Shown here one piece after another: positions 54,501-62,869 of a stretch of DNA of 64,000 bases. The position numbers and the translations under genes are program-made. Under the pieces are notes generated by a model. It had not been told where the DNA came from and did not search any database. It saw only the letters and a program-made list of their open reading frames with translations. The stretch is from Bacteroidales bacterium UBA4070 (GTDB lineage Bacteria; Bacteroidota; Bacteroidia; Bacteroidales; VadinHA17). The stretch is taken from contig DFYY01000029.1 in assembly GCA_002383485.1 (NCBI GenBank), positions 70,369-134,368 on the forward strand, given 5' to 3'. Position 1 is the first letter of the stretch. Each line of letters begins with the position of its first letter.

Positions 54501-55809
54501 GGTTCAGCATCACGGGATGACCCTTGAGTACATTCTCGAGGATATCCCAGACGACCGGATCCTTGCGGTCAACGATCTTCTTGGCGCTTTTGACAGTCTT
54601 GACAATACCGCGCTCAATGAGCTTGCGGATCACGAATGGCTTGTAGAGCTCGGCTGCCATATCCTTCGGGATACCTGTCTCATGAAGCTTCAGTTCCGGA
54701 CCAACGACGATAACCGAACGGGCTGAGTAGTCAACCCTCTTACCGAGAAGGTTCTGACGGAACCGTCCCTGCTTGCCCTTGAGGCTGTCAGAGAGCGATT
54801 TGAGGGGTCTGTTGGCATCGGTCTTGACCGCGTTCGCCTTGCGCGAGTTGTCAAAGAGTGAGTCAACGGCTTCCTGGAGCATCCTCTTTTCATTGCGGAG
54901 GATCACCTCGGGGGCCTTGATCTCTATCAGTCTCTTGAGACGGTTGTTGCGTATGATTACCCTGCGGTACAGATCATTCAGGTCGCTGGTGGCAAAACGG
55001 CCGCCGTCGAGCGGTACGAGGGGCCTCAGTTCAGGCGGGATGACCGGGACGATCTTCACGATCATCCATTCGGGCCTGTTGATGTTCTTTGACTCCCTGA
55101 AGGCTTCAACAACCTGCAGCCTCTTGAGTGCTTCGCTCTTGCGCTGCTGTGATGTCTCCGTGTTGGCACGGTGGCGAAGCGAATATGAAAGCTCATCAAG
55201 ATCAAGCTTGGCAAGAAGCTTATAGAGAGCCTCGGCTCCCATCTCGGCTACGAACTTGTCAGGATGATCATCATCAAGATACTGGTTCTCCTTTGGAAGA
55301 GTCTCAACTATCTCCATATACTCCTCTTCGGAGAGGAAATCGAGGTATTTGACACCGTCAACAGCTTTCACGCCCGGGTTGATGACAACATACCTCTCAT
55401 AGTAGATGATGCTGTCTAGCTTCTTTGTCGGAAGACCCAGCAGGTAACCTATCTTGTTCGGCAGTGACCTGAAGTACCATATATGGGCTACTGGAACCAC
55501 CAGCGAGATGTGTCCCATTCGTTCGCGCCTGACCTTCTTCTCAGTCACCTCAACGCCGCAGCGGTCGCAGACGATACCCTTGTAGCGTATCCTCTTGTAC
55601 TTTCCGCAATGGCACTCATAGTCCTTTACCGGTCCGAAGATCCTCTCACAGAAGAGGCCGTCACGTTCAGGCTTGTAGGTACGGTAGTTGATTGTCTCAG
55701 GCTTCAGGACCTCGCCGCTCGACTTGTCGAGTATCTCTTCCGGCGATGCCAGCCCTATCGAGATCTTCGTATAGCTGGTCTTCTGTTTGTTATCCTTTCT
55801 GAATGACAT
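51517..55809 (-). CDS. rpoC: DNA-directed RNA polymerase subunit beta'
   Basis: A 1430-residue beta' subunit. The N-terminal zinc site is in CHCGKYKRIRY and VCDRCG, and the catalytic magnesium motif NADFDGDQM is intact. A second zinc-binding site is in LTCESKKGVCAKCYG. The trigger-loop region and the C-terminal block ITRAALQTNSFFSAASFQET are present. Length is normal for Bacteroidota. It follows rpoB by 41 bases in the conserved operon. Confidence 0.99.
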   Translation of the reverse strand: MSFRKDNKQKTSYTKISIGLASPEEILDKSSGEVLKPETINYRTYKPERDGLFCERIFGPVKDYECHCGKYKRIRYKGIVCDRCGVEVTEKKVRRERMGHISLVVPVAHIWYFRSLPNKIGYLLGLPTKKLDSIIYYERYVVINPGVKAVDGVKYLDFLSEEEYMEIVETLPKENQYLDDDHPDKFVAEMGAEALYKLLAKLDLDELSYSLRHRANTETSQQRKSEALKRLQVVEAFRESKNINRPEWMIVKIVPVIPPELRPLVPLDGGRFATSDLNDLYRRVIIRNNRLKRLIEIKAPEVILRNEKRMLQEAVDSLFDNSRKANAVKTDANRPLKSLSDSLKGKQGRFRQNLLGKRVDYSARSVIVVGPELKLHETGIPKDMAAELYKPFVIRKLIERGIVKTVKSAKKIVDRKDPVVWDILENVLKGHPVMLNRAPTLHRLGIQAFQPKLIEGKAIQLHPLVCTAFNADFDGDQMAVHLPLGNAAVLEAQMLMLASHNILNPANGAPITVPSQDMVLGLYYITKARKSTDDIKVKGEGTTFYSHEEVRIAYNEGKIDLHAIIKVKVDDMVDGQKVNHMIETTVGRVIFNEFVPEEVGYINELLTKKSLRDIIGTVLKKAGTAKTADFLDAIKDLGFRMAFTGGLSFNLDDVIIPQEKEMFVQEGYEQVDEVLSNYSMGFITNNERYNQIIDIWTHVNARLTQTLMKQLSTDKQGFNSVYMMLDSGARGSKEQIRQLSGMRGLMAKPQKSGASGSEIIENPILSNFKEGLSVLEYFISTHGARKGLADTALKTADAGYLTRRLVDVSQDVIITEEDCGTLRGLVATAIKNNEEIVESLYERILGRTTVHDIYNPLTGELIVSSGEEITEAVASRIDESPIEQVEIRSVLTCESKKGVCAKCYGRNLATGRMVQKGEATGVIAAQSIGEPGTQLTLRTFHVGGTASNITTESSLVARYGGIAVIEEVRTVVKKDPEKGKVDVVIGRLGELRIIDKTTGIALTTHTIPYGSRLYIKADQEVKKGDLICEWDPFNAVIISEVAGKVAFDYLIDGVTFREESDEQTGFKEKVIIESRDKTKNPTIKIMSPEGIEIKSYNLPVGAHLVTDLNKQVEAGDTIVKIPRAVGKSGDITGGLPRVTELFEARNPSNPAIVTEIDGEVTYGKIKRGNREITITSKSGEMKKYLVPLSKQILVQENDYVRAGTPLSDGAITPSDILAIKGPTKVQEYIVNEIQEVYRLQGVKINDKHFEIIVRQMMRKVEIIDPGDTKFLERQVVDKLEFMDENDWVYGKKIILESGDSQTLKPGMVITARKLRDENSLLKRRDLKLIEARDAVPATSQQVLQGITRAALQTNSFFSAASFQETTKVLNEAAILGKIDFLEGLKENVIVGHLIPAGTGLREYNNIIVGSLDDYESLVHAGQSTSDVEQD

Positions 55810-55850
55810 ATTATGTTTTCCTTTTTTTTCTTAGTGTATGCTCGGCTTAA

Positions 55851-58800
55851 TTACTCAAGGTTGATGCTCAGTCCCAGGCCGCGGAGTTCGTGCAGCAGCA
55901 CGTTCAGTGACTCCGGTATGCCGGGAAGCGGCATCGGTTCGCCCTTGACTATAGCTTCGTAAGCCTTGGCCCTTCCTATCACATCGTCAGACTTGATAGT
56001 AAGGATCTCCTGCAGGATGTGTGCGGCGCCGAATGCCTCGAGGGCCCACACTTCCATTTCTCCGAATCTCTGGCCTCCGAACTGGGCTTTACCTCCGAGA
56101 GGCTGCTGGGTGATGAGCGAGTAGGGCCCTATTGAGCGGGCATGCATCTTGTCATCAACCATGTGCCCCAGTTTGAGCATATATATCATACCCACGGTAG
56201 CCGGCTGGTCAAAACGCTCGCCGGTGCCACCGTCGTAAAGGTAGGTGGTACCGTTGCGGGGTATACCTGCCTTGACTGTCAGATCATTTATCTCCTCCTG
56301 CTTTGCGCCGTCGAAGATAGGAGTTGCAAATTGCAGACCCAGCTCCTTTCCGGCCCAGCCAAGAACAGTCTCGTAGATCTGTCCGAGGTTCATTCGGGAA
56401 GGTACACCGAGCGGGTTAAGGACGATATCCACCGGAGTTCCGTCAGCCAGGAAGGGCATATCCTCAGCACGAACAATCTTGGCTACGATACCCTTGTTTC
56501 CGTGGCGGCCGGCCATCTTGTCACCCACCCTCACCTTGCGTTTCTTCGCAATATATACCTTTGCAAGCCTGACAATTCCTGCAGGCAGCTCATCACCGAT
56601 AGTGATGTTGTACCGCTTGCGCTTGTAGACACCGTCAATCTCCTTGTACTTGATTACGTAGTTGTGAAGGAGTTGCTTGATGCTGTCGTTCTTCTTCTTG
56701 TCAGTAGTCCACTTGTTGGGGTTTATATTCAGGTAGTCAATCTCCTGGAGCTGCTTCAGCGTGAACTTGGCTCCCTTGGGGATAATGTCCACGTTGAGAT
56801 AATCCTTCACTCCCTGGGAGGTCTTGCCGTTGACAAGTATGAAAAGCTTGTCCACCAGTCTGGCTTTCAGTTCATCAGCCGCCCTGTTGAAGTCGGCGTC
56901 AATCTTGTCCAGGAGAGGTTTCTCGGCAGTCTTCGCCTTGCGGTCCTTGATGGCCCTGGTGAAAAGTTTTTTGTCAATGACCACGCCTTCGAGTGACGGA
57001 CCGGCTTTAAGTGAAGCATCCTTCACGTCACCGGCCTTGTCGCCGAAGATGGCCCTGAGGAGTTTCTCCTCGGGTGAGGGATCAGATTCGCCTTTCGGTG
57101 TGATCTTGCCGATGAGTATGTCACCCGGCCTGATCTGAGCGCCTATGCGAATGAGCCCGTTTTCGTCCAGGTTCTTTGTTGCTTCCTCGCTGACGTTGGG
57201 GATGTCTGAGGTGAGTTCCTCCATCCCGCGCTTGGTGTCGCGCACCTCGAGGAGGTACTCGTCAATATGCACGGAGGTGAAGACGTCTTCCTGCACAACC
57301 CTTTCGCTCAGCACGATGGCATCCTCAAAATTGTAACCCTTCCAAGGCATGAATGCCACCTTCAGGTTACGGCCCAGGGCCAGTTCACCGTTCTTGGTAC
57401 CATACCCTTCGGTAAGCACCTGTCCCTTGACAACCTTCTCCCCCTTCCTTACGATGGGAATGAGGTTGATTGTGGTGTTCTGGTTGGTCTTATGATACTT
57501 GGGAAGCTGATAGCGCTTGATATCGTCGTCGAAGCTGACGAATTTCTCCTCGTCATTGCGGATATAGCGGATGACGATCTCGTTGGCGTCAACATATTCC
57601 ACCACGCCGTCGCCCTCGGCAACGATGAGTATGCGGGAGTCCTTTATAACCTGTGCTTCGAGTCCTGTTCCCACGATGGGGGCCTCGGGCTTCACAAGCG
57701 GGACAGCCTGGCGCATCATGTTTGATCCCATGAGGGCGCGGTTGGCGTCGTCATGCTCCAGGAACGGAATGAGAGATGCGGCTATTGATGCAATCTGGTT
57801 CGGCGCCACGTCCATCATCTGCACCTTGGCTATCTCCTCAAACGGATAGTCAGCTCCGAGTCTTGACTTGGCCCTGGGGTTGACGAAAGTGCCGTCATCC
57901 TTCACCGGTGCGTTGGCCTGTGCCACGGTGAGGTACTCCTCATCCTCCGCGGTAAGCCATTTGACGTCAGCGTTGTTCAGGTTTACCTTTCCGTCTTTAA
58001 CATTACGGTAAGGTGTCTCAATGAAACCAAGCTCGTTGATACGGGCATAGACGCAGAGCGAAGAGATAAGTCCGATGTTGGGCCCTTCAGGTGTCTCGAT
58101 CGGGCATAGGCGGCCGTAGTGCGTGTAGTGCACGTCGCGAACCTCGAAACCTGCGCGTTCACGCGAGAGACCACCGGGACCGAGGGCTGAGAGACGCCGC
58201 TTGTGGGTCATCTCTGCCAGCGGGTTGGTCTGATCCATGAACTGAGACAGCTGGTTGGTGCCGAAGAAGGAGTTGATGACAGAAGAGAGGGTCTTCGAGT
58301 TGATCAGGTCAACCGGCGTAAAGACCTCATTGTCACGCACGTTCATTCTTTCGCGGATGGTACGGGCCATGCGGGCCAGACCGACGCTGAACTGAGCTGA
58401 GAGTTGTTCGCCAACGGTACGTACCCTCCTGTTGCTCAGGTGGTCAATATCATCCACATCCGTCTTCGAGTTGATAAGCTCAATGAGATAACGGATTATG
58501 GCAATGATATCTTCCCTGGTGAGAATCTTGGTGGTTATGTCTATATTGAGGTTAAGCTTGCGGTTGATACGGAATCGTCCGACATCACCCAGGTCATACC
58601 TCTTGTCCGAGAAGAAGAGCTTATCGATAATATCGCGTGCGGTAGCCTCATCCGGCGGCTCTGCGTTGCGGAGCTGGCGGTAGATATAGAGCACCGCTTC
58701 CTTCTCTGAGTTGCAGGGATCTTTCTGCAGCGTGTTGTATATGATGGCGAAGTCGGATAGGCTCATGTCATCACGGTGAAGAAGGATGGACTTGGCCCCT

Positions 58801-59660
58801 GAATCGACTATCAGGTCAACATGTTCGTTCTCAATGACGGTCTCCCTGTCAAGGACCACTTCGTTACGTTCAATGGAGACCACCTCACCGGTGTCCTCAT
58901 CCACGAAGTCCTCAACCCAGGTGCGCAGCACCCTGGCTGCCAGCTTGCGTCCGACAAGCTTCTTGATACTGACTTTGGATACCTTGTGTTCCTCGGCGAG
59001 GTTGAAGATCTCGAGTATGTCCTTGTCACCCTCGAAGCCGATGGCTCTCAGGAGGGTTGTTACTGGGAGTTTCTTTTTACGGTCGATGTAGGCGTACATC
59101 ACGTTGTTGATGTCGGTAGCGAACTCGATCCATGATCCCTTGAAGGGGATGATTCTTGCGGAATAAAGTTTGGTACCGTTGGCGTGTATGCTCTGGCCGA
59201 AGAATACGCCCGGTGATCTGTGGAGCTGTGATACCACAACTCTCTCTGCACCGTTGATGACGAACGTACCGCGTTCAGTCATGTAGGGTATTACGCCCAG
59301 GTAAACATCCTGGATGACCGTATCAAAATCCTCGTGCTCGGGATCGGTGCAGTATAGTTTTAGTTTGGCCTTCAGCGGAACGCTGAAAGTAAGGCCGCGT
59401 TCAATACACTCGTCTATGGTATAGCGTGGCGGGTCAATGGAATAATCCAGGAATTCGAGCACGAAGTTGTTCCTGGTATCTGTAATGGGGAAGTTCTCCA
59501 TGAAGACCTGGTAAAGGCCCTCTTTCCTCCTGTTCTCGGGTGTTGTGCCGAGCTGGAAAAACTCGGAAAAAGACTTTAACTGAATCTCAAGAAAATCAGG
59601 ATATTCAAGCTGATCCTTCTTGGATGCGAAACTTACTCGTTCGTTACTGTTTGAGGACAT
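55851..59660 (-). CDS. rpoB: DNA-directed RNA polymerase subunit beta
   Basis: A 1269-residue beta subunit. The rifampicin-pocket region reads NQLSQFMDQTNPLAEMTHKR, followed by SALGPGGL. The residues equivalent to E. coli Asp516, His526 and Ser531 are all wild type. The C-terminal GGKAQFGGQRFGEMEVWALE block is conserved. It lies 97 bases after rplL, with an attenuator-like hairpin in between. Confidence 0.99.
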   Translation of the reverse strand: MSSNSNERVSFASKKDQLEYPDFLEIQLKSFSEFFQLGTTPENRRKEGLYQVFMENFPITDTRNNFVLEFLDYSIDPPRYTIDECIERGLTFSVPLKAKLKLYCTDPEHEDFDTVIQDVYLGVIPYMTERGTFVINGAERVVVSQLHRSPGVFFGQSIHANGTKLYSARIIPFKGSWIEFATDINNVMYAYIDRKKKLPVTTLLRAIGFEGDKDILEIFNLAEEHKVSKVSIKKLVGRKLAARVLRTWVEDFVDEDTGEVVSIERNEVVLDRETVIENEHVDLIVDSGAKSILLHRDDMSLSDFAIIYNTLQKDPCNSEKEAVLYIYRQLRNAEPPDEATARDIIDKLFFSDKRYDLGDVGRFRINRKLNLNIDITTKILTREDIIAIIRYLIELINSKTDVDDIDHLSNRRVRTVGEQLSAQFSVGLARMARTIRERMNVRDNEVFTPVDLINSKTLSSVINSFFGTNQLSQFMDQTNPLAEMTHKRRLSALGPGGLSRERAGFEVRDVHYTHYGRLCPIETPEGPNIGLISSLCVYARINELGFIETPYRNVKDGKVNLNNADVKWLTAEDEEYLTVAQANAPVKDDGTFVNPRAKSRLGADYPFEEIAKVQMMDVAPNQIASIAASLIPFLEHDDANRALMGSNMMRQAVPLVKPEAPIVGTGLEAQVIKDSRILIVAEGDGVVEYVDANEIVIRYIRNDEEKFVSFDDDIKRYQLPKYHKTNQNTTINLIPIVRKGEKVVKGQVLTEGYGTKNGELALGRNLKVAFMPWKGYNFEDAIVLSERVVQEDVFTSVHIDEYLLEVRDTKRGMEELTSDIPNVSEEATKNLDENGLIRIGAQIRPGDILIGKITPKGESDPSPEEKLLRAIFGDKAGDVKDASLKAGPSLEGVVIDKKLFTRAIKDRKAKTAEKPLLDKIDADFNRAADELKARLVDKLFILVNGKTSQGVKDYLNVDIIPKGAKFTLKQLQEIDYLNINPNKWTTDKKKNDSIKQLLHNYVIKYKEIDGVYKRKRYNITIGDELPAGIVRLAKVYIAKKRKVRVGDKMAGRHGNKGIVAKIVRAEDMPFLADGTPVDIVLNPLGVPSRMNLGQIYETVLGWAGKELGLQFATPIFDGAKQEEINDLTVKAGIPRNGTTYLYDGGTGERFDQPATVGMIYMLKLGHMVDDKMHARSIGPYSLITQQPLGGKAQFGGQRFGEMEVWALEAFGAAHILQEILTIKSDDVIGRAKAYEAIVKGEPMPLPGIPESLNVLLHELRGLGLSINLE

Positions 59661-59694
59661 TGATGGTCGGATTAAGTGAACTTATGAAAAATGG

Positions 59695-59729
59695 AAAAAA
59701 GGCTTAGCTCCGCCTGGTGGCGGAACTAA
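59695..59729 (-). terminator. Attenuator-like hairpin between rplL and rpoB
   Basis: On the minus strand TTAGTTCCGCC (59729-59719) pairs with GGCGGAGCTAA (59714-59704) around a four-base loop, an 11-base stem with one G-U pair. It is followed by GCC and six T (59700-59695). As rpoB follows without another obvious promoter, partial termination is likely. Confidence 0.75.
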
Positions 59730-59757
59730 ACCTGTAAACCCGGTAATCAGGTATAAC

Positions 59758-60135
59758 TTATTTAAGTTCAACTTCAGCTCCTGATTCTTCCAATGTTTTC
59801 TTAATGTTCTCTGCCTCTTCCTTTGATACACCCTCTTTCACTGGGCCGGGAGCGGCGTCAACAACAGCTTTTGCTTCTTTCAGTCCAAGGCCGGTAAGAT
59901 CTTTCACCAGCTTGACAATCTGAAGTTTCTGGCCGCCTGCATTCTTGAGGATGACATCAAACGAAGTCTTCTCGGCTGCTGCCGGAGCTGCGTCTGCAGC
60001 TGCGGGAGCTGCTACTGCAACTGCTGCTGCTGCGGGTTCAATGCCGTACTCTTCTTTCAGTATTTTTGCAAGCTCGTTAACCTCTTTAACGGTTAAGTTC
60101 ACCAACTCTTCTGCAAATTTCTTAAGATCTGCCAT
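59758..60135 (-). CDS. rplL: 50S ribosomal protein L7/L12
   Basis: A 125-residue L7/L12. The N-terminal dimer domain (ADLKKFAEELVNLTVKEV) is joined by an Ala-rich hinge (about 33-52) to the C-terminal factor-binding domain (GLGLKEAKAVVDAAPGPVKE). It forms the L12 stalk that recruits translation factors. It lies between rplJ (24 bases) and the rpoB attenuator. Confidence 0.99.
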   Translation of the reverse strand: MADLKKFAEELVNLTVKEVNELAKILKEEYGIEPAAAAVAVAAPAAADAAPAAAEKTSFDVILKNAGGQKLQIVKLVKDLTGLGLKEAKAVVDAAPGPVKEGVSKEEAENIKKTLEESGAEVELK

Positions 60136-60159
60136 TTTTATAGGAATTTTTAAATTTGA

Positions 60160-60690
60160 TTAACTAATTGATTCTTCTTTTTTTGACAGTGTTTCCAGAA
60201 CACCGTGGATTGTTGAACCGCCTGACTGCAACGCGGAGATGACATTCTTCGCGGGCGACTGGAGGAGCATGATGATATCGCCGATAAGTTCTTCTCTCGA
60301 CTTGAGTGCCACGAGGGTATCAAGGAGGTTTTCACCTACGTAAACTGATTCTTCAATGTAAGCTCCTTTAATCAGGGGTTTCGGATGCGATCTACGGAAC
60401 TCCTTGATCATTTTTGCAGGAGTGTTTCCGTTATTCGAGAACATTACGGCAGTTGAGCCTTTCAGTACGGGGAACAATTCTCCGCACTCGAGACCCACTT
60501 GCTCCAGGGCTCTCTTAAGGAGGGTGTTTTTAACAACAACCAATTTTATCTGGTTCTCAAAACACTTCCTTCTGAGGTCACTGGTGTCAGCAGCATTGAG
60601 CTGTGCAGTGTCAGTCAGGTAAAAGTGGCTGTACTCCCTGAGGGTTTCAGCCAGACTGTTGATGATATCGGATTTTTCTTCTCTTCTCAT
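60160..60690 (-). CDS. rplJ: 50S ribosomal protein L10
   Basis: A 176-residue L10, with the N-terminal rRNA-binding part (MRREEKSDIINSLAETLREY) and the C-terminal helix that anchors L12 dimers. The interval to rplA is only 25 bases, too short for the long autoregulatory L10 leader known in E. coli, so any feedback site must differ. Confidence 0.98.
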   Translation of the reverse strand: MRREEKSDIINSLAETLREYSHFYLTDTAQLNAADTSDLRRKCFENQIKLVVVKNTLLKRALEQVGLECGELFPVLKGSTAVMFSNNGNTPAKMIKEFRRSHPKPLIKGAYIEESVYVGENLLDTLVALKSREELIGDIIMLLQSPAKNVISALQSGGSTIHGVLETLSKKEESIS

Positions 60691-60715
60691 AATCTCTCTG
60701 AGTTAATGCTTTCAG

Positions 60716-61411
60716 TTAAACATCAAGGCTCTTTGGATCAACCTTCAGGCCCTGGCTCATTGTGCTTGACAGGAATATACTTCTGATGTATGTTCCCTTA
60801 GCCGATGAGGGCTTGAGTTTGTTGATCGTGAAGAGGAATTCCCTTGCGTTTTCAACGATCTTATGAGGTTCGAAGGATACTTTCCCGATTGAAGCATGTA
60901 CTATACCGGCTTTATCTACTTTAAAGTCAATTTTTCCCTGCTTAACCTCCTTAACAGCCTTACTGATCTCCATGGTTACCGTTCCGCTTTTGGGGTTCGG
61001 CATGAGACCACGGGGACCGAGTATTCGTCCCAGCTGACCTATCTTACCCATTACTGAGGGCATTGTAATAATGACATCCACATCTGTCCAGCCTGCCTTG
61101 ATCTTTTCAACCCACTCATCGAGCCCAACGTGATCTGCGCCTGCTTCTTTTGCTTCAGCCTCCTTGTCGGGGGTCACCAGGGCAAGAACCCTGACTGCCT
61201 TGCCCGTGCCGTTGGGAAGGGAGACAACACCGCGAACCATCTGGTTCGATTTGCGCGGGTCAATCCCAAGCCTTACGTCAATATCAACGGAGGCATCAAA
61301 CTTAGTAGTAGTGATATCCTTAACCAATGCTGCCGCTTCTGACAAAGTATAGAGTTTGCCTTGCTCCACTTTCGTGAGGGCAAACTTCTGATTCTTGGTA
61401 AGCTTAGCCAT
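60716..61411 (-). CDS. rplA: 50S ribosomal protein L1
   Basis: A 231-residue L1 with the signature region LGPRGLMPNPKSGTVT and DVRLGIDPRKSNQMVRG. It binds 23S rRNA at the E-site stalk and in many bacteria also represses its own operon. It lies 18 bases after rplK. Confidence 0.99.
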   Translation of the reverse strand: MAKLTKNQKFALTKVEQGKLYTLSEAAALVKDITTTKFDASVDIDVRLGIDPRKSNQMVRGVVSLPNGTGKAVRVLALVTPDKEAEAKEAGADHVGLDEWVEKIKAGWTDVDVIITMPSVMGKIGQLGRILGPRGLMPNPKSGTVTMEISKAVKEVKQGKIDFKVDKAGIVHASIGKVSFEPHKIVENAREFLFTINKLKPSSAKGTYIRSIFLSSTMSQGLKVDPKSLDV

Positions 61412-61429
61412 TTCTATTTGCTTAATTTG

Positions 61430-61870
61430 TTATTTACCGGGGAATGCACCTGTGACGGTGATGCCCATACTTCTGGCTGTCCCAGCCACCATCTTCATCG
61501 CGGATTCGAGGGTAAAGCAGTTTAAATCCTGCATTTTATCCTCTGCAATAGTCTTAACCTGGTTCCATGTGATTGAGGCTACCTTGGCACGGTTCGGCTC
61601 AGCCGAGCCCTTCTTTGCCTTGGAGGCTTCTATCAGTTGGACTGCAACAGGAGGGGTTTTTGTAACAAATTCAAATGTTTTGTCGTTATACACAGTAATG
61701 ATTACCGGTATTACCTTTCCTGCCTTGTCCTGGGTCCTGGCATTAAACTGTTTGCAAAACTCCATGATATTCACACCTTTGGAACCCAGTGCGGGACCTA
61801 CGGGTGGAGATGGATTGGCTGCTCCGCCTTTAATCTGTAATTTGATTAATCCAGCAACTTCTTTTGCCAT
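61430..61870 (-). CDS. rplK: 50S ribosomal protein L11
   Basis: A 146-residue L11: the N-terminal PPVGPALGSKGVNIMEFCKQ block and the C-terminal rRNA-binding domain. It is part of the GTPase-associated centre, needed for stringent-response signalling through RelA-type enzymes. It follows nusG by 87 bases. Confidence 0.99.
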   Translation of the reverse strand: MAKEVAGLIKLQIKGGAANPSPPVGPALGSKGVNIMEFCKQFNARTQDKAGKVIPVIITVYNDKTFEFVTKTPPVAVQLIEASKAKKGSAEPNRAKVASITWNQVKTIAEDKMQDLNCFTLESAMKMVAGTARSMGITVTGAFPGK

Positions 61871-61957
61871 AATTAAAAATTTGCATTGTTTATAGCGAGA
61901 GCATGACGGCCGCTTAAGGAAGCATTATAATTCACGGCTGTCAATTTCCTTAATTCC

Positions 61958-62506
61958 CTAACTTTCTTTCTCTACCTGCATGAAGCTGAGTTCAAGCGGG
62001 GTCTTACGCCCGAATATCTTGACCATTACTTTCAGCTTCCGCTTTTCTTCGTTGACCTCTTCAATAACTCCTGTGAAGCTGTTGAAGGGGCCGTCTATTA
62101 CTTTAACCGTCTCGCCCACGACGAACGGAACGTTGAGTTCTTCTTCGCTGGCTGCCAGTTCGTCTACCTTGCCGAGGATGCGGTTTATCTCCGCCTTGCG
62201 TATCGGTGTTGGTTCGCCTGACTGTGTCCCGAGGAATCCGAGTACGTTGGGTATGTTTCGCAGGACGTGCGGAACTTCTCCAACGAGGGCTGCCTCCACG
62301 ATGACATAACCCGGGAAGAAGGTGCGCTCCTTGCTCACTTTCTTTCCTGAGCGGATCTGGTAAACCTTCTCCGTCGGGATGAGCACCTGGGTGATGTAAT
62401 CCTGCAGCTTCAGGCGGACGATTTCATTTTCAAGGTATTCCTTGACTTTTTTCTCCTTGCCGCCTATAGCCCTGAGCACATACCACTTCTTAACGTTTTC
62501 ACTCAT
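61958..62506 (-). CDS. nusG: Transcription termination/antitermination protein NusG
   Basis: A 182-residue NusG with the N-terminal NGN domain (KKWYVLRAIGGKEKKVKEYL) and the C-terminal KOW domain (PFVVGETVKVIDGPFNSFTG). It couples RNA polymerase to Rho or the ribosome. It lies 18 bases after secE. Confidence 0.98.
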   Translation of the reverse strand: MSENVKKWYVLRAIGGKEKKVKEYLENEIVRLKLQDYITQVLIPTEKVYQIRSGKKVSKERTFFPGYVIVEAALVGEVPHVLRNIPNVLGFLGTQSGEPTPIRKAEINRILGKVDELAASEEELNVPFVVGETVKVIDGPFNSFTGVIEEVNEEKRKLKVMVKIFGRKTPLELSFMQVEKES

Positions 62507-62524
62507 CTGTGACCGTTGTAAGTT

Positions 62525-62716
62525 TTAATACAACAAATTGTAAACGGCGCCCATGCCCTTGTCAAAAATGAAGTCCATTGCCCATATTACCAGGGCCAGG
62601 ATGACGGAGGTTACGAGTACAAGGGTTGCGCTTCCCTGGAGTTCGCTCCACGAAGGCCACGTCACCTTGTGCATGAGTTCGTTGTATGATTCCTTAAAGT
62701 ACGTAACTATCTTCAT
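62525..62716 (-). CDS. secE: Preprotein translocase subunit SecE
   Basis: A 63-residue SecE with the amphipathic EVTWPS-type motif (HKVTWPSWSEL) and one membrane helix (TLVLVTSVILALVIWAMDF). The open frame extends into the tRNA gene upstream; the ATG at 62716, after the tRNA, is the true start. Confidence 0.96.
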   Translation of the reverse strand: MKIVTYFKESYNELMHKVTWPSWSELQGSATLVLVTSVILALVIWAMDFIFDKGMGAVYNLLY

Positions 62717-62734
62717 AATGAGACTTCGATTTTG

Positions 62735-62807
62735 CACGGGAGGAGAGACTCGAACTCCCGACACCTGGTTTTGGAGACCAGTGCTCTACCAACTGAGCTA
62801 CACCCGT
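62735..62807 (-). tRNA. tRNA-Trp (anticodon CCA)
   Basis: On the minus strand a 73-base cloverleaf is visible: acceptor ACGGGTG/CTCCCGT, D-arm GCTC...GAGC, anticodon stem CTGGT/ACCAG with loop containing CCA, and T-arm GGGAG-TTCGAGT-CTCTC. Discriminator base G; the 3' CCA is not encoded. One acceptor position (6-67) reads T opposite T. Its place between tuf and secE is conserved in Bacteroidota. Confidence 0.96.
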
Positions 62808-62869
62808 GTACATTTTGATGGTAACCGTACGCCTGCGCGCATGGTTACCACTATATATTTAATAAGGTC

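Noticed and set aside
51590..59135. Many long open frames opposite rpoC and rpoB (for example 56142-56996 on the plus strand)
   Set aside because: They are shadows of highly conserved coding sequence; none has a recognisable domain, ribosome site or independent context.
62525..62764. Longer SecE reading frame reaching into the tRNA gene
   Set aside because: The extra 16 residues are translated tRNA sequence; SecE homology begins at the ATG 62716.
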